Assembly: GCF_022201045.2 (NCBI RefSeq) | Contig: NC_068564.1 | Coordinates: 30,595,001 to 30,659,000 of the forward strand | From: Citrus sinensis | Taxonomy: Eukaryota > Streptophyta > Magnoliopsida > Sapindales > Rutaceae | Length of the DNA: 64,000 bases | Direction: 5' to 3' | In this document: positions 43,134 through 53,542 of the stretch, one piece after another | Layout: each line of letters opens with the position of its first letter | How positions within the stretch are numbered: position 1 is the stretch's first letter | Notes under the pieces: generated by a model | What the model was told of the DNA's origin: nothing | Database searches by the model: none | The model's input: only the letters and a program-made list of their open reading frames with translations | Position numbers and translations under genes: made by a program

Positions 43134-45961
43134 TGGACGCCTCCTCTGCAAGTATTTTCAAGGGAATTTGATTTTGTGATTCTGTGGAGGAAATTTGTGC
43201 GGAATTTATTTGTCTTTTGGGGTGACGTTACTTGTGTTGAAGCATTTACCATAATGAATTGATGCAACAGTTTTGATAATTAACTTTTGTTTTAAAGAGC
43301 CTTCTGTTAATTAATTAAAATTGGAATAACTCCTGAATTGGATTTAATCAATATGACTAAGTCGAGTTCCTTCGTTTGAGTGAAACTGACTGTTATGGAA
43401 TGAGTTATATCTCTTTTCCCAACATGCAACTGAAATTTAAAATTTTGTTCATTAAAAATAAACATGATTAGAGAGGGAGATAATTTTTTTTTCCCCCCAA
43501 AGGCTAATAAGGTGGGACAGTGAGTCTTTGTGTTTGGCAAAATAATGAACATTTAAAGCGTCGTACGTTTGAAAGCTATGCAACCAGATTCCAGACCAGT
43601 TTGCTAGTAAACAAACGTGTCACGTTTGTATTGTATTTCTTCCGTTGCTTATTGTTTGGTTAATAAATTTTCAATAAAATAAAAAAAAAAAAACCACTCG
43701 GTTGGGCGTTTCATCAGCTATATCCACAAACTCAAATTCAGGATTTGTGTTCTATTCTGATTTAAGCTTTATGTTGGTCTTTTTAGAAGAATTTATGTAA
43801 TCAAATCTCAATTATTTTCAAAATATACGCACAACTGAATATCCAATTTCACAAATTCAACCTCGTTCATTGCTTCTGCCTGAGCAACCCCACTTGACAC
43901 TGTCACTGTCGCCAATTTTCCTGTGCGTCTGTTTTCAATTATATGGGCAAAACTATGTATGGGTTTGGTGCCCCTTCTTTTCGTTTTTTTAAGATCAACT
44001 ACAATGGAATTCTGTTATTTATTATGGAAACAAAAAAATTAAAGATTTTTAAATTTTTACACATTAATCCTGCACTTACACGTACCATCATTTTTCTTAC
44101 CCATTTTAATTAGAAAATAATTAAAATTATTTTTAATATAAAAACATAATAATAAAACAAAATTATTACTTTTATTTTTTAATTAATTACAACAATATAG
44201 TTTACATTAAAAAATATAGACAATCAATACTATTTTCTGGCATTTAGACATTATTGATCGAAAGGGGCCATAAAGTTTACCATTAGACTTGAAATTGGAT
44301 GATCTACACAATGACAGTCTCAATGCCAAAAAATGGTGATTTGTAGAGTTGCACATCCCTTCCAAAATAACTACAACCATAACACACCACAAAAACACAA
44401 GTTACATTACACTACCACATTTTTTTCAATTTAGAGACCCTCAATTTGGTTGTTAAAGGCAATGAACCTTGAAACGTCGTCTAATCATGAGGTCTTGCTA
44501 TAGTTGTTTGCATTGGAAGGCGCATCTATCACATACACATCCATTTATCCGGCAATCATTGCCATAATCACATAGATCGAAGAATTTTGAATATGCTGAT
44601 AGTATTTGTGTTTCTATTCACTCACTTCTATTTTTAAGTGATGGTGCCGACATTGTTGTCATTGATGGTGCAATAATTTTTAGCAATGTTATTTTGATTT
44701 TTCATCTAATTTACAAAAATTAAATATTAATTATAATATTCAATTTTAATCTTGCATGCTTAACTATTATTAATATTCAAGTTCATGGATGAATATCAAA
44801 TAAATCAAATCTGGAGTATTTTGGATGGATATTATCCAATCTATTTGGATCAAATACTTAGATACCCAACTTGAATGAATTTGTTTGCTCTTCCTAGTTG
44901 TCAACTCGATTAATAACTTTATTGGGTTCAGTTTTAAAACTCAAAATATGATAACCTATTTATCACACAATTCAATTAACTGGACTAATTGACTTATATT
45001 TTAATTGATAGATATGTGTTGAATTGCCATCTCTATTGTTGTCCATGGGCGATGTTAGCAAGAGATAAGGAATAAAAAGAAAATACTTATTTTTAGTTTA
45101 TTTTTACTAAAGAAATATTTAAATAATTTTCAAATAGAGTAATTGTTTAGATTTTTTTTTTTACCCTTCTCTCAAATAAGCTAATAAAAGATCTTAACTG
45201 TATAGATGTGTGCTAATGACTATTTAATCTGTTATAAACTTATATGTTATAATTTTAAAACTTTTAATTTTTTTTTATTTTGTATCAACAATAGGGACTT
45301 TTAATGTTAATAATCTAATAATCTCATCTAAGCCATTGTTCAACTCTCAGTGGACTTGAAAAAGACAAAAAAAACGGAATACCAAACCCAATGAGTAACG
45401 TAGCTAGACCCTAATTATATATATATATATACACGCAATCAAAATCTACTAAAAATCTTGATAATATCTAAAAATACTTTTGTAGATGTCGCCAATTTTC
45501 ATAAATCCTTACCGTTTTGACTCGAAATATTTCTATCGGCCAAAGCTTTAAGCACATCGGCTAGCATTTTTATATCCCTAAAAATATTTGGCTTCGTCAT
45601 TACCTGTATTCTTGGATTTTACCAAGAAATCAATGAGATTGCTGATTCTATATGTTTCAGTCAGAGTCTTTTTATGAGTCAATTCTCCATCAGTGCGTTA
45701 TTTGTTCGAGTGCACAAGCTAATGCGCATGCAAACTTGCATTTAAATGCCTTTGAATATAAATAAATATTAAAATGAAACTTTAAAGAACAGAGAAATGA
45801 TATCACCAAGAGAAAGAAAATGCTGCCAAATTTCTAGTTGGCCAACTGAACTTTTATTGTGAAGAATCATACGACAGTCTTAAATTAAGACTACAAAAAT
45901 CATCTAGCCGAAAACATAAACCAATCGAAAAGCAGAGGAACCACTCTTGACTCTCCCGTAA

Positions 45962-46570
45962 TCAAACAATGACAGCAGCACAACTGCTTCTCAAAAATGA
46001 AGGGAAGAATGGATTAAATGGGAACATCTTAGGCCAGCACTTATTGTTAATTCCAATGATAGCCTTGCAACAAGCAGGGCCAACGCCATTGATTTGGCCA
46101 GTGGTGAGTGATTTATAAACCTCTAAAGCACACCCTTCCGTGCTTGCAATGGAGGACCAGCATTCAGTAACTTCAGCCACATCAATCCCTGGCGTCAACA
46201 ACAGATTTGGAGAAGAAACCTTGCTCGCAGCACTCAGTACTCCAGCGTCTTGAGGTGGAGGTGCAGTGCAGAGGTTCTTGAGCAATGGAGCCAAAAATGG
46301 GTTGAATGGGAACATCTTAGGCCAACAACTGTCGGTAATTTGATTGATGGCAGTGCAACAAACAGGACCAATCTGGCCAATTTGGCCAATTTGGCCAAGC
46401 AACAGTGGACCGATAATCTCCGTGAGACAACTTGGTACGCTTGTTAGAGATGACCAGCATTTTTCAATATCGTGTATAGGCTGTTCTTGTGACAGTCCTG
46501 AGGGGAACAGCATTGTCGCCGACACAACAATCAGCACCATAAGAAGAAGGGTATTCGATGATTTTGCCAT
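45962..46570 (-). CDS. Secreted two-domain prolamin-like protein, short form S'
   Basis: The 202-residue protein is very close to S1 (extra Leu in the signal peptide, FCTAPPPQNAG changed to LCTAPPPQDAG, and others) and almost identical to S''. Signal peptide, twelve cysteines, GQIGQIGQIG expansion and CWPKMFPFNPF signatures are intact. Note that the change of F to L just before C101 leaves the last cysteine of domain 1 in place. No lesions are seen. Confidence 0.9.
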   Translation of the reverse strand: MAKSSNTLLLMVLIVVSATMLFPSGLSQEQPIHDIEKCWSSLTSVPSCLTEIIGPLLLGQIGQIGQIGPVCCTAINQITDSCWPKMFPFNPFLAPLLKNLCTAPPPQDAGVLSAASKVSSPNLLLTPGIDVAEVTECWSSIASTEGCALEVYKSLTTGQINGVGPACCKAIIGINNKCWPKMFPFNPFFPSFLRSSCAAVIV

Positions 46571-46966
46571 TGGATCAGCAGCTCACTGGAAATCTTTTCA
46601 CTGGTTTTGTTGATACAAGCTTCCTCTGATTTAAAAGGATACTTGTGGTTCTGTGGAAGGATTAGGTAGGAAGAGAACACACTTTAAATACTGATTACGG
46701 AAACGCTTGTTGTAAATTGACGAAACAGTTTCATATGTGACATTTACCACGAGTTATGTGCTAAGTAAGTAATTATGGCATAATTGTAACAGAAAAATAA
46801 TAGCTAGAATTCTTTTTTTTTTTTTTCAATTTTTGATTGTGTGAAAAGCCTGTGATCAATATAATGGAAGTATAGAACATAGATGGTGGTCTAATTCTCT
46901 ATTCGAAACTATAACTTATTAAGTTTTTAAAATTTCATATTTTTATGAAGGACATATTATTAAAAG

Positions 46967-47538
46967 CAGAGGCGGATACAGCACATGACCAGTGGGGGCT
47001 CAAGCCCCCACTGGCCAAAAAAAAAAAAAAAATTTATTTTCTAATTAGCCCCATTAAATTTATTAAAATAGTCACTATAAAATATAAACCCCATAAAATT
47101 TAAACTTTGACTTTTAAGAAATATAAAAACATATATTTTAATTAAAAATAATGATAGCCCACTACTCAAAATATTTTTTATTCTAAAAAATATGGTTAAT
47201 TCTTCCGGTTTATATAATAATATCAAAATATTTTCTATTCTAAAAAATATGGTTAATTCTTCCGGTTTATATAATAATAGTAGAACGAACATTTTCAGTA
47301 ATAAAACTCATGAAGAATCATCTTTGGAATCGGATGGGATAAGTGATAGTTTGATTGTTTATATAAGAAACAATAAATTTAATAATATTGATAATGAGTC
47401 TATTGTATAACATTTTAAAAATATAAAAGTGCGTAGAGACTAATTATAAATATTTTATATATTCAAAATTTTAATTTTTTATATTTTACTATTATCTAAT
47501 TTAGCCCCCGGTAAATTATTTTTCTAGATCCGCCACTG
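46967..47538. mobile_element. Non-autonomous hAT element with transposase tail and 8-bp target duplication
   Basis: The termini are CAGAGGCGGAT (left) and ATCCGCCACTG (right). ATTAAAAG flanks both sides exactly (46959-46966 and 47539-47546). The plus strand near 47325-47442 reads SDSLIVYIRNNKF then NIDNESIV, stop, HFKNIKVRRD. This resembles the extreme C-terminus of ZMYM1/TTF-type plant hAT transposases. Two 63-bp direct copies containing ATGGTTAATTCTTCCGGTTT lie just before it. The paralogous unit at about 51510 lacks the element and so provides the empty site. Confidence 0.85.
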
Positions 47539-47549
47539 ATTAAAAGTAT

Positions 47550-48157
47550 GCGTCAACACATGCTATTTGCGACATGTCATGTAAGATTTTATTTACTGAA
47601 TAACAGGTCATACATTTTACAGTTTAGTAAATTTTTTTTTTTTATGTTTTCGTATTTTTTATTATAATATTACCTTTGCATACATGTTCAATTAGTATAT
47701 ATATTGGCCCAATTAGTTTGGTTTATTTAGTGGAAGCAAGAGATTATGTTCAATCCTTTTTAAATCCGTCAAAATTCATATTTATTATATAGATCTTCAA
47801 ATTCAGAGATCTTTGCATTTTTAGATCTAATTAACCTAATCACATATTTCCAAAGAAAGACAAAGAGATTGGCAATTCGCAAGTTAGCCAAATTATTTTC
47901 ATGCCTAAAATGCGAGCTCGAAATGAACGTTTACGCAAAAATATAGATAGATAATAAATTCCCTAATATAAAAGAGAGGGGGGGGGGGGGGGGGGGGCAT
48001 GCAATATGCAAAGTCAGATATCGAAATTTCAGTAGAACAATCTTGATTGTGAAGAGAGAGACTCAAACAAGAGACTGAGGTTGCCACGTCCTCGGCTACT
48101 CTGCAAGGGATGTCAAATGATGAAGCGACGTGGACATCAAACCTTCAAATGAATAAC
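47550..48157 (+). promoter_or_regulatory. Orphan copy of the small heat-shock gene upstream region
   Basis: The sequence matches about 51555-52557, which leads into the heat-shock gene at 52772, apart from the hAT element in the latter. It includes GAAATTTC (about 48022, heat-shock-element core) and GCGACGTGGAC, where the functional copy has a perfect G-box. It ends before the TATA box and has no heat-shock coding region behind it. Whether it affects the neighbouring S genes is unknown. Confidence 0.7.
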
Positions 48158-50536
48158 AAAATTATTACTCTTATTTTTCAATTAATTACAAAAATATATT
48201 TTACATTAAAAAATATAAACAATCACTAGTGACCACTGCGTCTTCGCGTGCAATGACATTATTGATCGAAATGGGCCATGAAAGGTACTATTAAACTTGA
48301 AATTGAATGATCTACACAATAATAGTCTCAATGCCAGAAAATGGTGACATGTAGAGTTGCACACCCCTTCCAAAATAACTGCAACCATAACCACACCACA
48401 AAAACACAAGTTACATTACACTACCACTTTTTTTCAATATAAAGACCCTCTATTTGGTTGTTAAAGGAAATGAACCTTGAAAACGTCATCTAATCATGGG
48501 GTCTTGCTATATTTGTTTGCATTGGAATGTACATCTATCGCCGGCACATCCATTTATCCGGCAAACATTGTCACTATGACATAGATCAGAGAATTTTGAA
48601 TCTGTTGATAGTATTTGTATTTTTGTTCACTCACTTCTATTTCTTAGTGATAGTGTCGTCATTGTTGTCATTGATGGTGCAATAATTTTTAGCAATGTTA
48701 TTTTGATTTTTATCTAATTCACAAAACTTAAATATTAATTATAATATTCAATTTTTATCTTGTATGCTTAAATATTACTAATATTCAAGTTCATGGATGG
48801 ATATAAGATAAATCAAATCCAAAGTATTTTGGATGGATATTATCCAATCTATTTGGATCAAATACTTAGATATCCAACTTGAATGAATTTGTTTGCTCTT
48901 CCTAACAGTAAACATGATTAATAACTGTATTGGGATCAGTTTTAAAACTCCTAATATGATAACCTATTTATGACACAATTAATTATACTAATTGACTTAT
49001 ATTTTAATTGATAGATATGTACTGAACTACCATCTCTATTGTTGTCCATGTGCGATGTTAACAAGAGAGAAGAAAGAAAAGAAAATATTTATTTTTAGTT
49101 TATTTTTAATAAAGAAATATTTAAATTATTTTCAAATAGAGTAATTGTTTTTTTTTTTTTACACTTCTCTCAGATAAGTTAATAAAAATATCAATCGTGT
49201 GGATGTATACTAATGACTAGTTAAACTGTTGGGGTGAAGTAACAAATATCAATTTATTAATGTGCAATTAAATTTATTCTTTTCATTTAAGGACAAAAAA
49301 CACAACCAAAAATACAAAACTCATTGTTCAAACAAAAAAAAAATGATTTTATAAATTCGTAAACTAACACTTTATTATTATTAGTAAATTAACATATTTC
49401 TACTACATAATTACATAATTGACAGTATGTTTAATAAATATTATGTTACAAAAATATAATAAAACATTAACTACATAGAATGTGAAATTAAATTTATTTT
49501 CGTATTTTGTACATTCCATCCACATGATAGTAAAATCTCATGTTGGAAAAAAAAAAGTTATGGGGTTTGAACCTTGTTCACATGGGTAAGAGGAAATTGA
49601 TGGTTGTTATGTTAAATTAAAAAAAATTATATTTATATTTATCATTAATTATGGTTAGTAAATATTATACATAGTTTATCTATATAATAAATTAGTTAAT
49701 TTATTAATTAATATATACATTTATTAATTTAAATAGATATTAATAAATGTAACAATAAGTCATTTAAAAGAAAACCTAGTTCAATAGTGTGAAATAAGTT
49801 AGAATATTATGGAATTATATGTTATAATTTTTAAAAAAAAATTTTTATTTTGCATGAACAATAGGGGCTTTTAATGTTAATAACACAATAATCTCATCTA
49901 AGCCATGTAAAACTCTTACCTAAATTAGTAGATTCGAAAAAGACAAAAAATAGAGTATCAAACCCATGGATAACGTAACTGGACCCTAATTATACATATA
50001 TATATAAACGCAATCATAATATAATAAAAATCTTGATAATATTGAAAAAGGCTTTTGTAGATGTCGCCAATTGTCATAAATCCTTACCGTTTTGACTCGA
50101 AATATTTCTATCGGCCAAAGCTTTAAGAACGTCGGCTAGCATTTTTATATCCCTAAAAATATTTGGCTTCTTCATTAGTTGTATTCTTGGATTTTACCAA
50201 GAAATCAATGAGATTGCTGATTCTATATGTTTCAGTCAGAGTCTTTTTATGAGTCAATTCTCCATCAGTGCGTTATTTGTTCAAGTGCACAAGCTAATGC
50301 GCATGCAAGCTAGCATTTAAATGCCTTTGAATATAAATAAATATTAAAATGAAACTTTAAAGAACAGAGAAATGATATCACCAAGAGAAAGAAAATGCTG
50401 CCAAATTTCTAGTTGGCCAACTGAACTTTTATTGTGAAGAATCATACGACAGTCTTAAATTAAGACTACAAAAATCATCTAGCCGAAAACATAAACCAAT
50501 CGAAAAGCAGAGGAACCACTCTTGACTCTCCCGTAA

Positions 50537-51145
50537 TCAAGCAATGACAGCAGCACAACTGCTTCTCAAAAATGAAGGGAAGAATGGATTAAATGGGAAC
50601 ATCTTAGGCCAGCACTTATTATTAATTCCAATGATAGCCTTGCAACAAGCAGGGCCAACGCCATTGATTTGGCCAGTGGTGAGTGATTTATAAACCTCTA
50701 AAGCACACCCTTCCGTGCTTGCAATGGAGGACCAGCATTCAGTAACTTCAGCCACATTAATCCCTGGCGTCAACAACAGATTTGGAGAAGAAACCTTGCT
50801 CGCAGCACTCAGTACTCCAGCGTCTTGAGGTGGAGGTGCAGTGCAGAGGTTCTTGAGCAATGGAGCCAAAAATGGGTTGAATGGGAACATCTTAGGCCAA
50901 CAACTGTCGGTAATTTGATTGATGGCAGTGCAACAAACAGGACCAATCTGGCCAATTTGGCCAATTTGGCCAAGCAACAGGGGACCGATAATCTCCGTGA
51001 GACAACTTGGTACGCTTGTTAGAGATGACCAGCATTTTTCAATATCGTGTATAGGCTGCTCTTGTGACAGTCCTGAGGGGAACAGCATTGTCGCCGACAC
51101 AACAATCAGCACCATAAGAAGAAGGGTATTCGATGATTTTGCCAT
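50537..51145 (-). CDS. Secreted two-domain prolamin-like protein, short form S''
   Basis: The 202-residue protein differs from S' at only two residues that I can see (GIDV to GINV and the final V to A). All twelve cysteines, the signal peptide and the GQIGQIGQIG stretch are intact. It is the product of the youngest duplication in the array and lies closest to the small heat-shock gene at 52772, on the opposite strand with divergent start sites about 1.6 kb apart. Confidence 0.9.
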   Translation of the reverse strand: MAKSSNTLLLMVLIVVSATMLFPSGLSQEQPIHDIEKCWSSLTSVPSCLTEIIGPLLLGQIGQIGQIGPVCCTAINQITDSCWPKMFPFNPFLAPLLKNLCTAPPPQDAGVLSAASKVSSPNLLLTPGINVAEVTECWSSIASTEGCALEVYKSLTTGQINGVGPACCKAIIGINNKCWPKMFPFNPFFPSFLRSSCAAVIA

Positions 51146-51916
51146 TGGATCAGTAGCTCACTGGAAATCTTTGCACTGGTTTTGTTGATACAAGTTTCCT
51201 GTGATTTAAAAGGATACTTGTGGTTCTGTGGAAGGGTTAGGTAGGAAGAGAACACACTCTAAATACTGATTACGGAAACGCTTGTTGTAAATTGACGAAA
51301 CAGCTTCATATGCAACATTTACCATGAGTTATGTGAGTATTTATGGCATAATTGTAACATAAAAATAATAGTTAGGATTTTTTTTTTTTAATTCTGTGTG
51401 AAAAGCCTATTATTGATATAACAGAACATAGATAATCGTCTAATTCTCCATTTAAAATTACAACTTATTAAATTTTTAAAATTTCTTTTTTTTTAATAAA
51501 TGACTTATTGTAAAACGTATGCACCGACACATAATATTTACAAAATGTCATTTAAAATTTTATTTACTGAATAACATGTCATACGTTTTACGGTTTGGTA
51601 AATTTTTAAAGATTTTTTTCACGTTTTCGTATTTTTTATTCAAATATTACGTTTGCATACATGTTCATGTAGTATATATATTGGCCCAATTAGTTTGGCT
51701 TATTTAGTGGAAGCAAGAGATTATGTTCAATCCTTTTTCTTTTAAAAAAGGTTCAATCTTTTTTTAAATCCATCAAAATTCATATTTATTACATAGATCT
51801 TCAAAATAATAGATCTTTGCATTTTTACATCTAATTAACCTATTCACATATTTCCAAAGAAAGAGGGAGAGATTGGCAATTCGCAAGTTAGCCAAATTAT
51901 TTTCATGCCTTAAAAG

Positions 51917-52318
51917 TAGGGGTGGTAAAAATACATGTCCGGTCCGGATCCGGACCGCACCCATGCGTTGTGGGCCGGGTGAAGTTGGGCCGGTCTTGGG
52001 CATCACTTGATAAATTCGGAATACGGATTTTATTAAAAAAATATTATTTTAAATATTTATTTATTTGACTCATTTATTACACATATATAAAATTTTAAAC
52101 ACTTATAGTTCATATTTTCATGTCAAATTTATTAAAATAAATTTAAAATTTATAAAATTACCAAAAACTTAAAAAAATATACACATATAATATTAAAAAA
52201 TATAAAATTCGGGTACTCGAATTAAAGCCCAGCACAATCCGGTCCGGACATCTATTGCATCCGGGTCGGACCCGATCATTGCGATACCCAAACCCGGCGC
52301 CGGGTTTTGCCAACCCTA
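51917..52318. mobile_element. Short non-autonomous hAT-like element
   Basis: The left end is TAGGGGTGGTAAAA and the right end TTTTGCCAACCCTA. Subterminal regions are rich in CCGG/CCGGGT-type motifs (GGTCCGGATCCGGACC near 51942). The paralogous unit at about 47907 reads CATGCCTAAAATGCGAG with no insert, so the empty site is known. The flanks CTTAAAAG and CTAAAATG are a near-match to a target duplication. 402 bp, no coding capacity. Confidence 0.8.
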
Positions 52319-52422
52319 CTAAAATGCGAGCTCGAAATGAACATTTACACAAAAATAAAGATAGATAATAAATTCCCTAATATAAAAGGGCGGGGGGTGC
52401 ATGCAATATGCAAAGTCAGATC

Positions 52423-52430
52423 GAAATTTC
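52423..52430 (+). promoter_or_regulatory. Heat-shock element core
   Basis: GAAATTTC (GAA-nn-TTC) is followed by AGTAGAAC. It lies about 250 bp upstream of the TATA box of the heat-shock gene at 52772. It is a minimal and rather distal element, weaker than the one before the 56215 gene. Confidence 0.4.
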
Positions 52431-52525
52431 AGTAGAACAATCTTGATTGTGAAGAGAGAGACTCAATCAAGAGACTGAGGTTGCCACGTCCTCGGCTAGT
52501 CTGCAAGGGACGTCAAATGATGAAG

Positions 52526-52533
52526 CCACGTGG
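52526..52533 (+). promoter_or_regulatory. Perfect G-box
   Basis: The palindrome CCACGTGG is the plant bZIP/bHLH binding core and lies about 145 bp upstream of the TATA box. The duplicated orphan copy has GACGTGG instead. Confidence 0.5.
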
Positions 52534-52670
52534 ACATCAAACCTCCGAATGAATAACCACGTACCTCCCAAAGAAACAGAGCTCACCGTTTGCTTTTACC
52601 AACGATACGTCAATAGCTAACCCTAAAAGTCCCACGTTGCATAACTTTCTAAACCCAACACCAACAACAT

Positions 52671-52679
52671 TATATATAA
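52671..52679 (+). promoter_or_regulatory. TATA box of small heat-shock gene copy 2
   Basis: TATATATAA lies about 100 bp before the ATG at 52772. The resulting leader of about 65-70 nt is A-rich. Confidence 0.6.
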
Positions 52680-52771
52680 TAATAGTAAACAATCCCAGAC
52701 CGAAATTCATTCATGATTCATCGACTTATCTAGCAAACACACAAAAATAAAAACTTGTGCTTCTGCAAACA

Positions 52772-53260
52772 ATGGATATAGCAGAGCTGAGGAACATGGG
52801 GATTGATCAATCCATAATAAACCACCTGCACGAAATCCTCGACTTCACCGATGAGGCTGAGCCAGACAGATCCCACCACGCCCCATCTCGAGCCTTCGTC
52901 CGGGAGAAAAGGGCCATGGCCGCCACGCCGGCTGACATTAAAGAGTACCCGAACTCGTATGTTTTTGAGGTGGACGTACCGGGGCTGAAGTCAGACCAGT
53001 TAAAGGTGCACGTCGGGGAGGATAACGTGTTGGCGGTGAGTGGGGAGAGGAAAAGAGAGAAAGACAAGGATGTTGTGAGGTATACAAAAATGGAGAGGAG
53101 GCTTGGCAAGTACTTGAAGAAGTTTGTGCTGCCCGATAATGCCGATACTGATAACATTACTGCTGTTTCTCAAGATGGTGTGCTTACTATTACTGTTCAC
53201 AAGAAGCCACCCCCAGAGCACATGAAGCCGAAGACTATTCAGGTGCACGTAATTGGCTGA
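52772..53260 (+). CDS. Class II cytosolic small heat-shock protein (about 18 kDa), copy 2
   Basis: This is an intronless 162-residue protein. ATG 52772 (MDIAELRNMG) is chosen over the upstream GTG-initiated extension because class II proteins begin MD. The alpha-crystallin domain runs from about residue 48 ([20 protein letters not shown]) through VLAVSGERKRE, MERRLGKYLKKFVLP and SQDGVLTI to the C-terminus KPKTIQVHVIG. It is more diverged from the other two copies (lysine-rich KYLKK for KFMRK) and is an older paralogue. As a cytosolic holdase it would work with HSP70/HSP101. Its upstream region carries a G-box, TATA box and weak heat-shock element. Confidence 0.93.
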   Translation: MDIAELRNMGIDQSIINHLHEILDFTDEAEPDRSHHAPSRAFVREKRAMAATPADIKEYPNSYVFEVDVPGLKSDQLKVHVGEDNVLAVSGERKREKDKDVVRYTKMERRLGKYLKKFVLPDNADTDNITAVSQDGVLTITVHKKPPPEHMKPKTIQVHVIG

Positions 53261-53542
53261 AAATTATGCAGACGAGACTAAACTACATGTGACGACACCC
53301 GTATATACCTGTCTGATATCTACATATTAAGTTTTTTTTTTTAAGCTCTTTTCTGTTGTATTCGTTTCCTTTGTAATAATATTAAGTTAACGACAGTGTA
53401 TATGCAATATAAAGCGGGTTTTAAGTTGAATGTTGTAAATATATTGATCTGGTGCAGAAATGGTCTTCCTTAGGCTTCAAACTATGCAACACACGAAGTT
53501 AACAGCAAGTTCAAGGAGAAAAGAGACGAGTCAAAAAATGTT

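Larger units (their letters stand above)
40018..44157. repeat. Segmental duplication, P-L unit, copy 2
   Basis: The sequence matches 30755-35290 through the P' pseudogene and L' gene into the upstream flank. Copy-specific changes are the deletion at the P' start, an insertion at about 41911-42183 and an extra ~90 bp near 43900-43985 containing CACTGTCACTGTCGCC. Confidence 0.8.
44158..48157. repeat. 4-kb tandem duplication, unit 2 (carries S')
   Basis: This unit and 48158-52557 are head-to-tail copies. Each runs from the AAAATTATTACT(T/C)TTAT block, through the S-gene 3' flank and an S gene, to a stretch of the small heat-shock gene upstream region ending GAATGAATAAC. The junction between the copies is at about 48157. 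Unit 2 additionally contains the hAT element at 46967-47538 and a G20 run at 47978-47997. Confidence 0.88.
48158..52557. repeat. 4-kb tandem duplication, unit 3 (carries S'')
   Basis: Counterpart of 44158-48157. It contains the S-gene 3' flank (48158-50536), S'', its 5' flank and the heat-shock upstream region, plus its own hAT insertion at 51917-52318. It retains about 600 bp of the 3' flank that unit 2 has lost near 45235. The 48158-50536 stretch has no gene. Confidence 0.88.

Noticed and set aside
46344-46613. Plus-strand open frames opposite the S genes, conserved in three copies
   Set aside because: Conservation follows the duplicated S genes; the frames are antisense shadows without start-region or domain support.
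47192-47410. Possible small gene in the hAT element
   Set aside because: It is a 63-bp duplication followed by a transposase tail with an in-frame stop, not an independent gene.
52757-52771. Five-codon N-terminal extension of the small heat-shock protein
   Set aside because: It would start at GTG; ATG 52772 gives the family-typical MD start.
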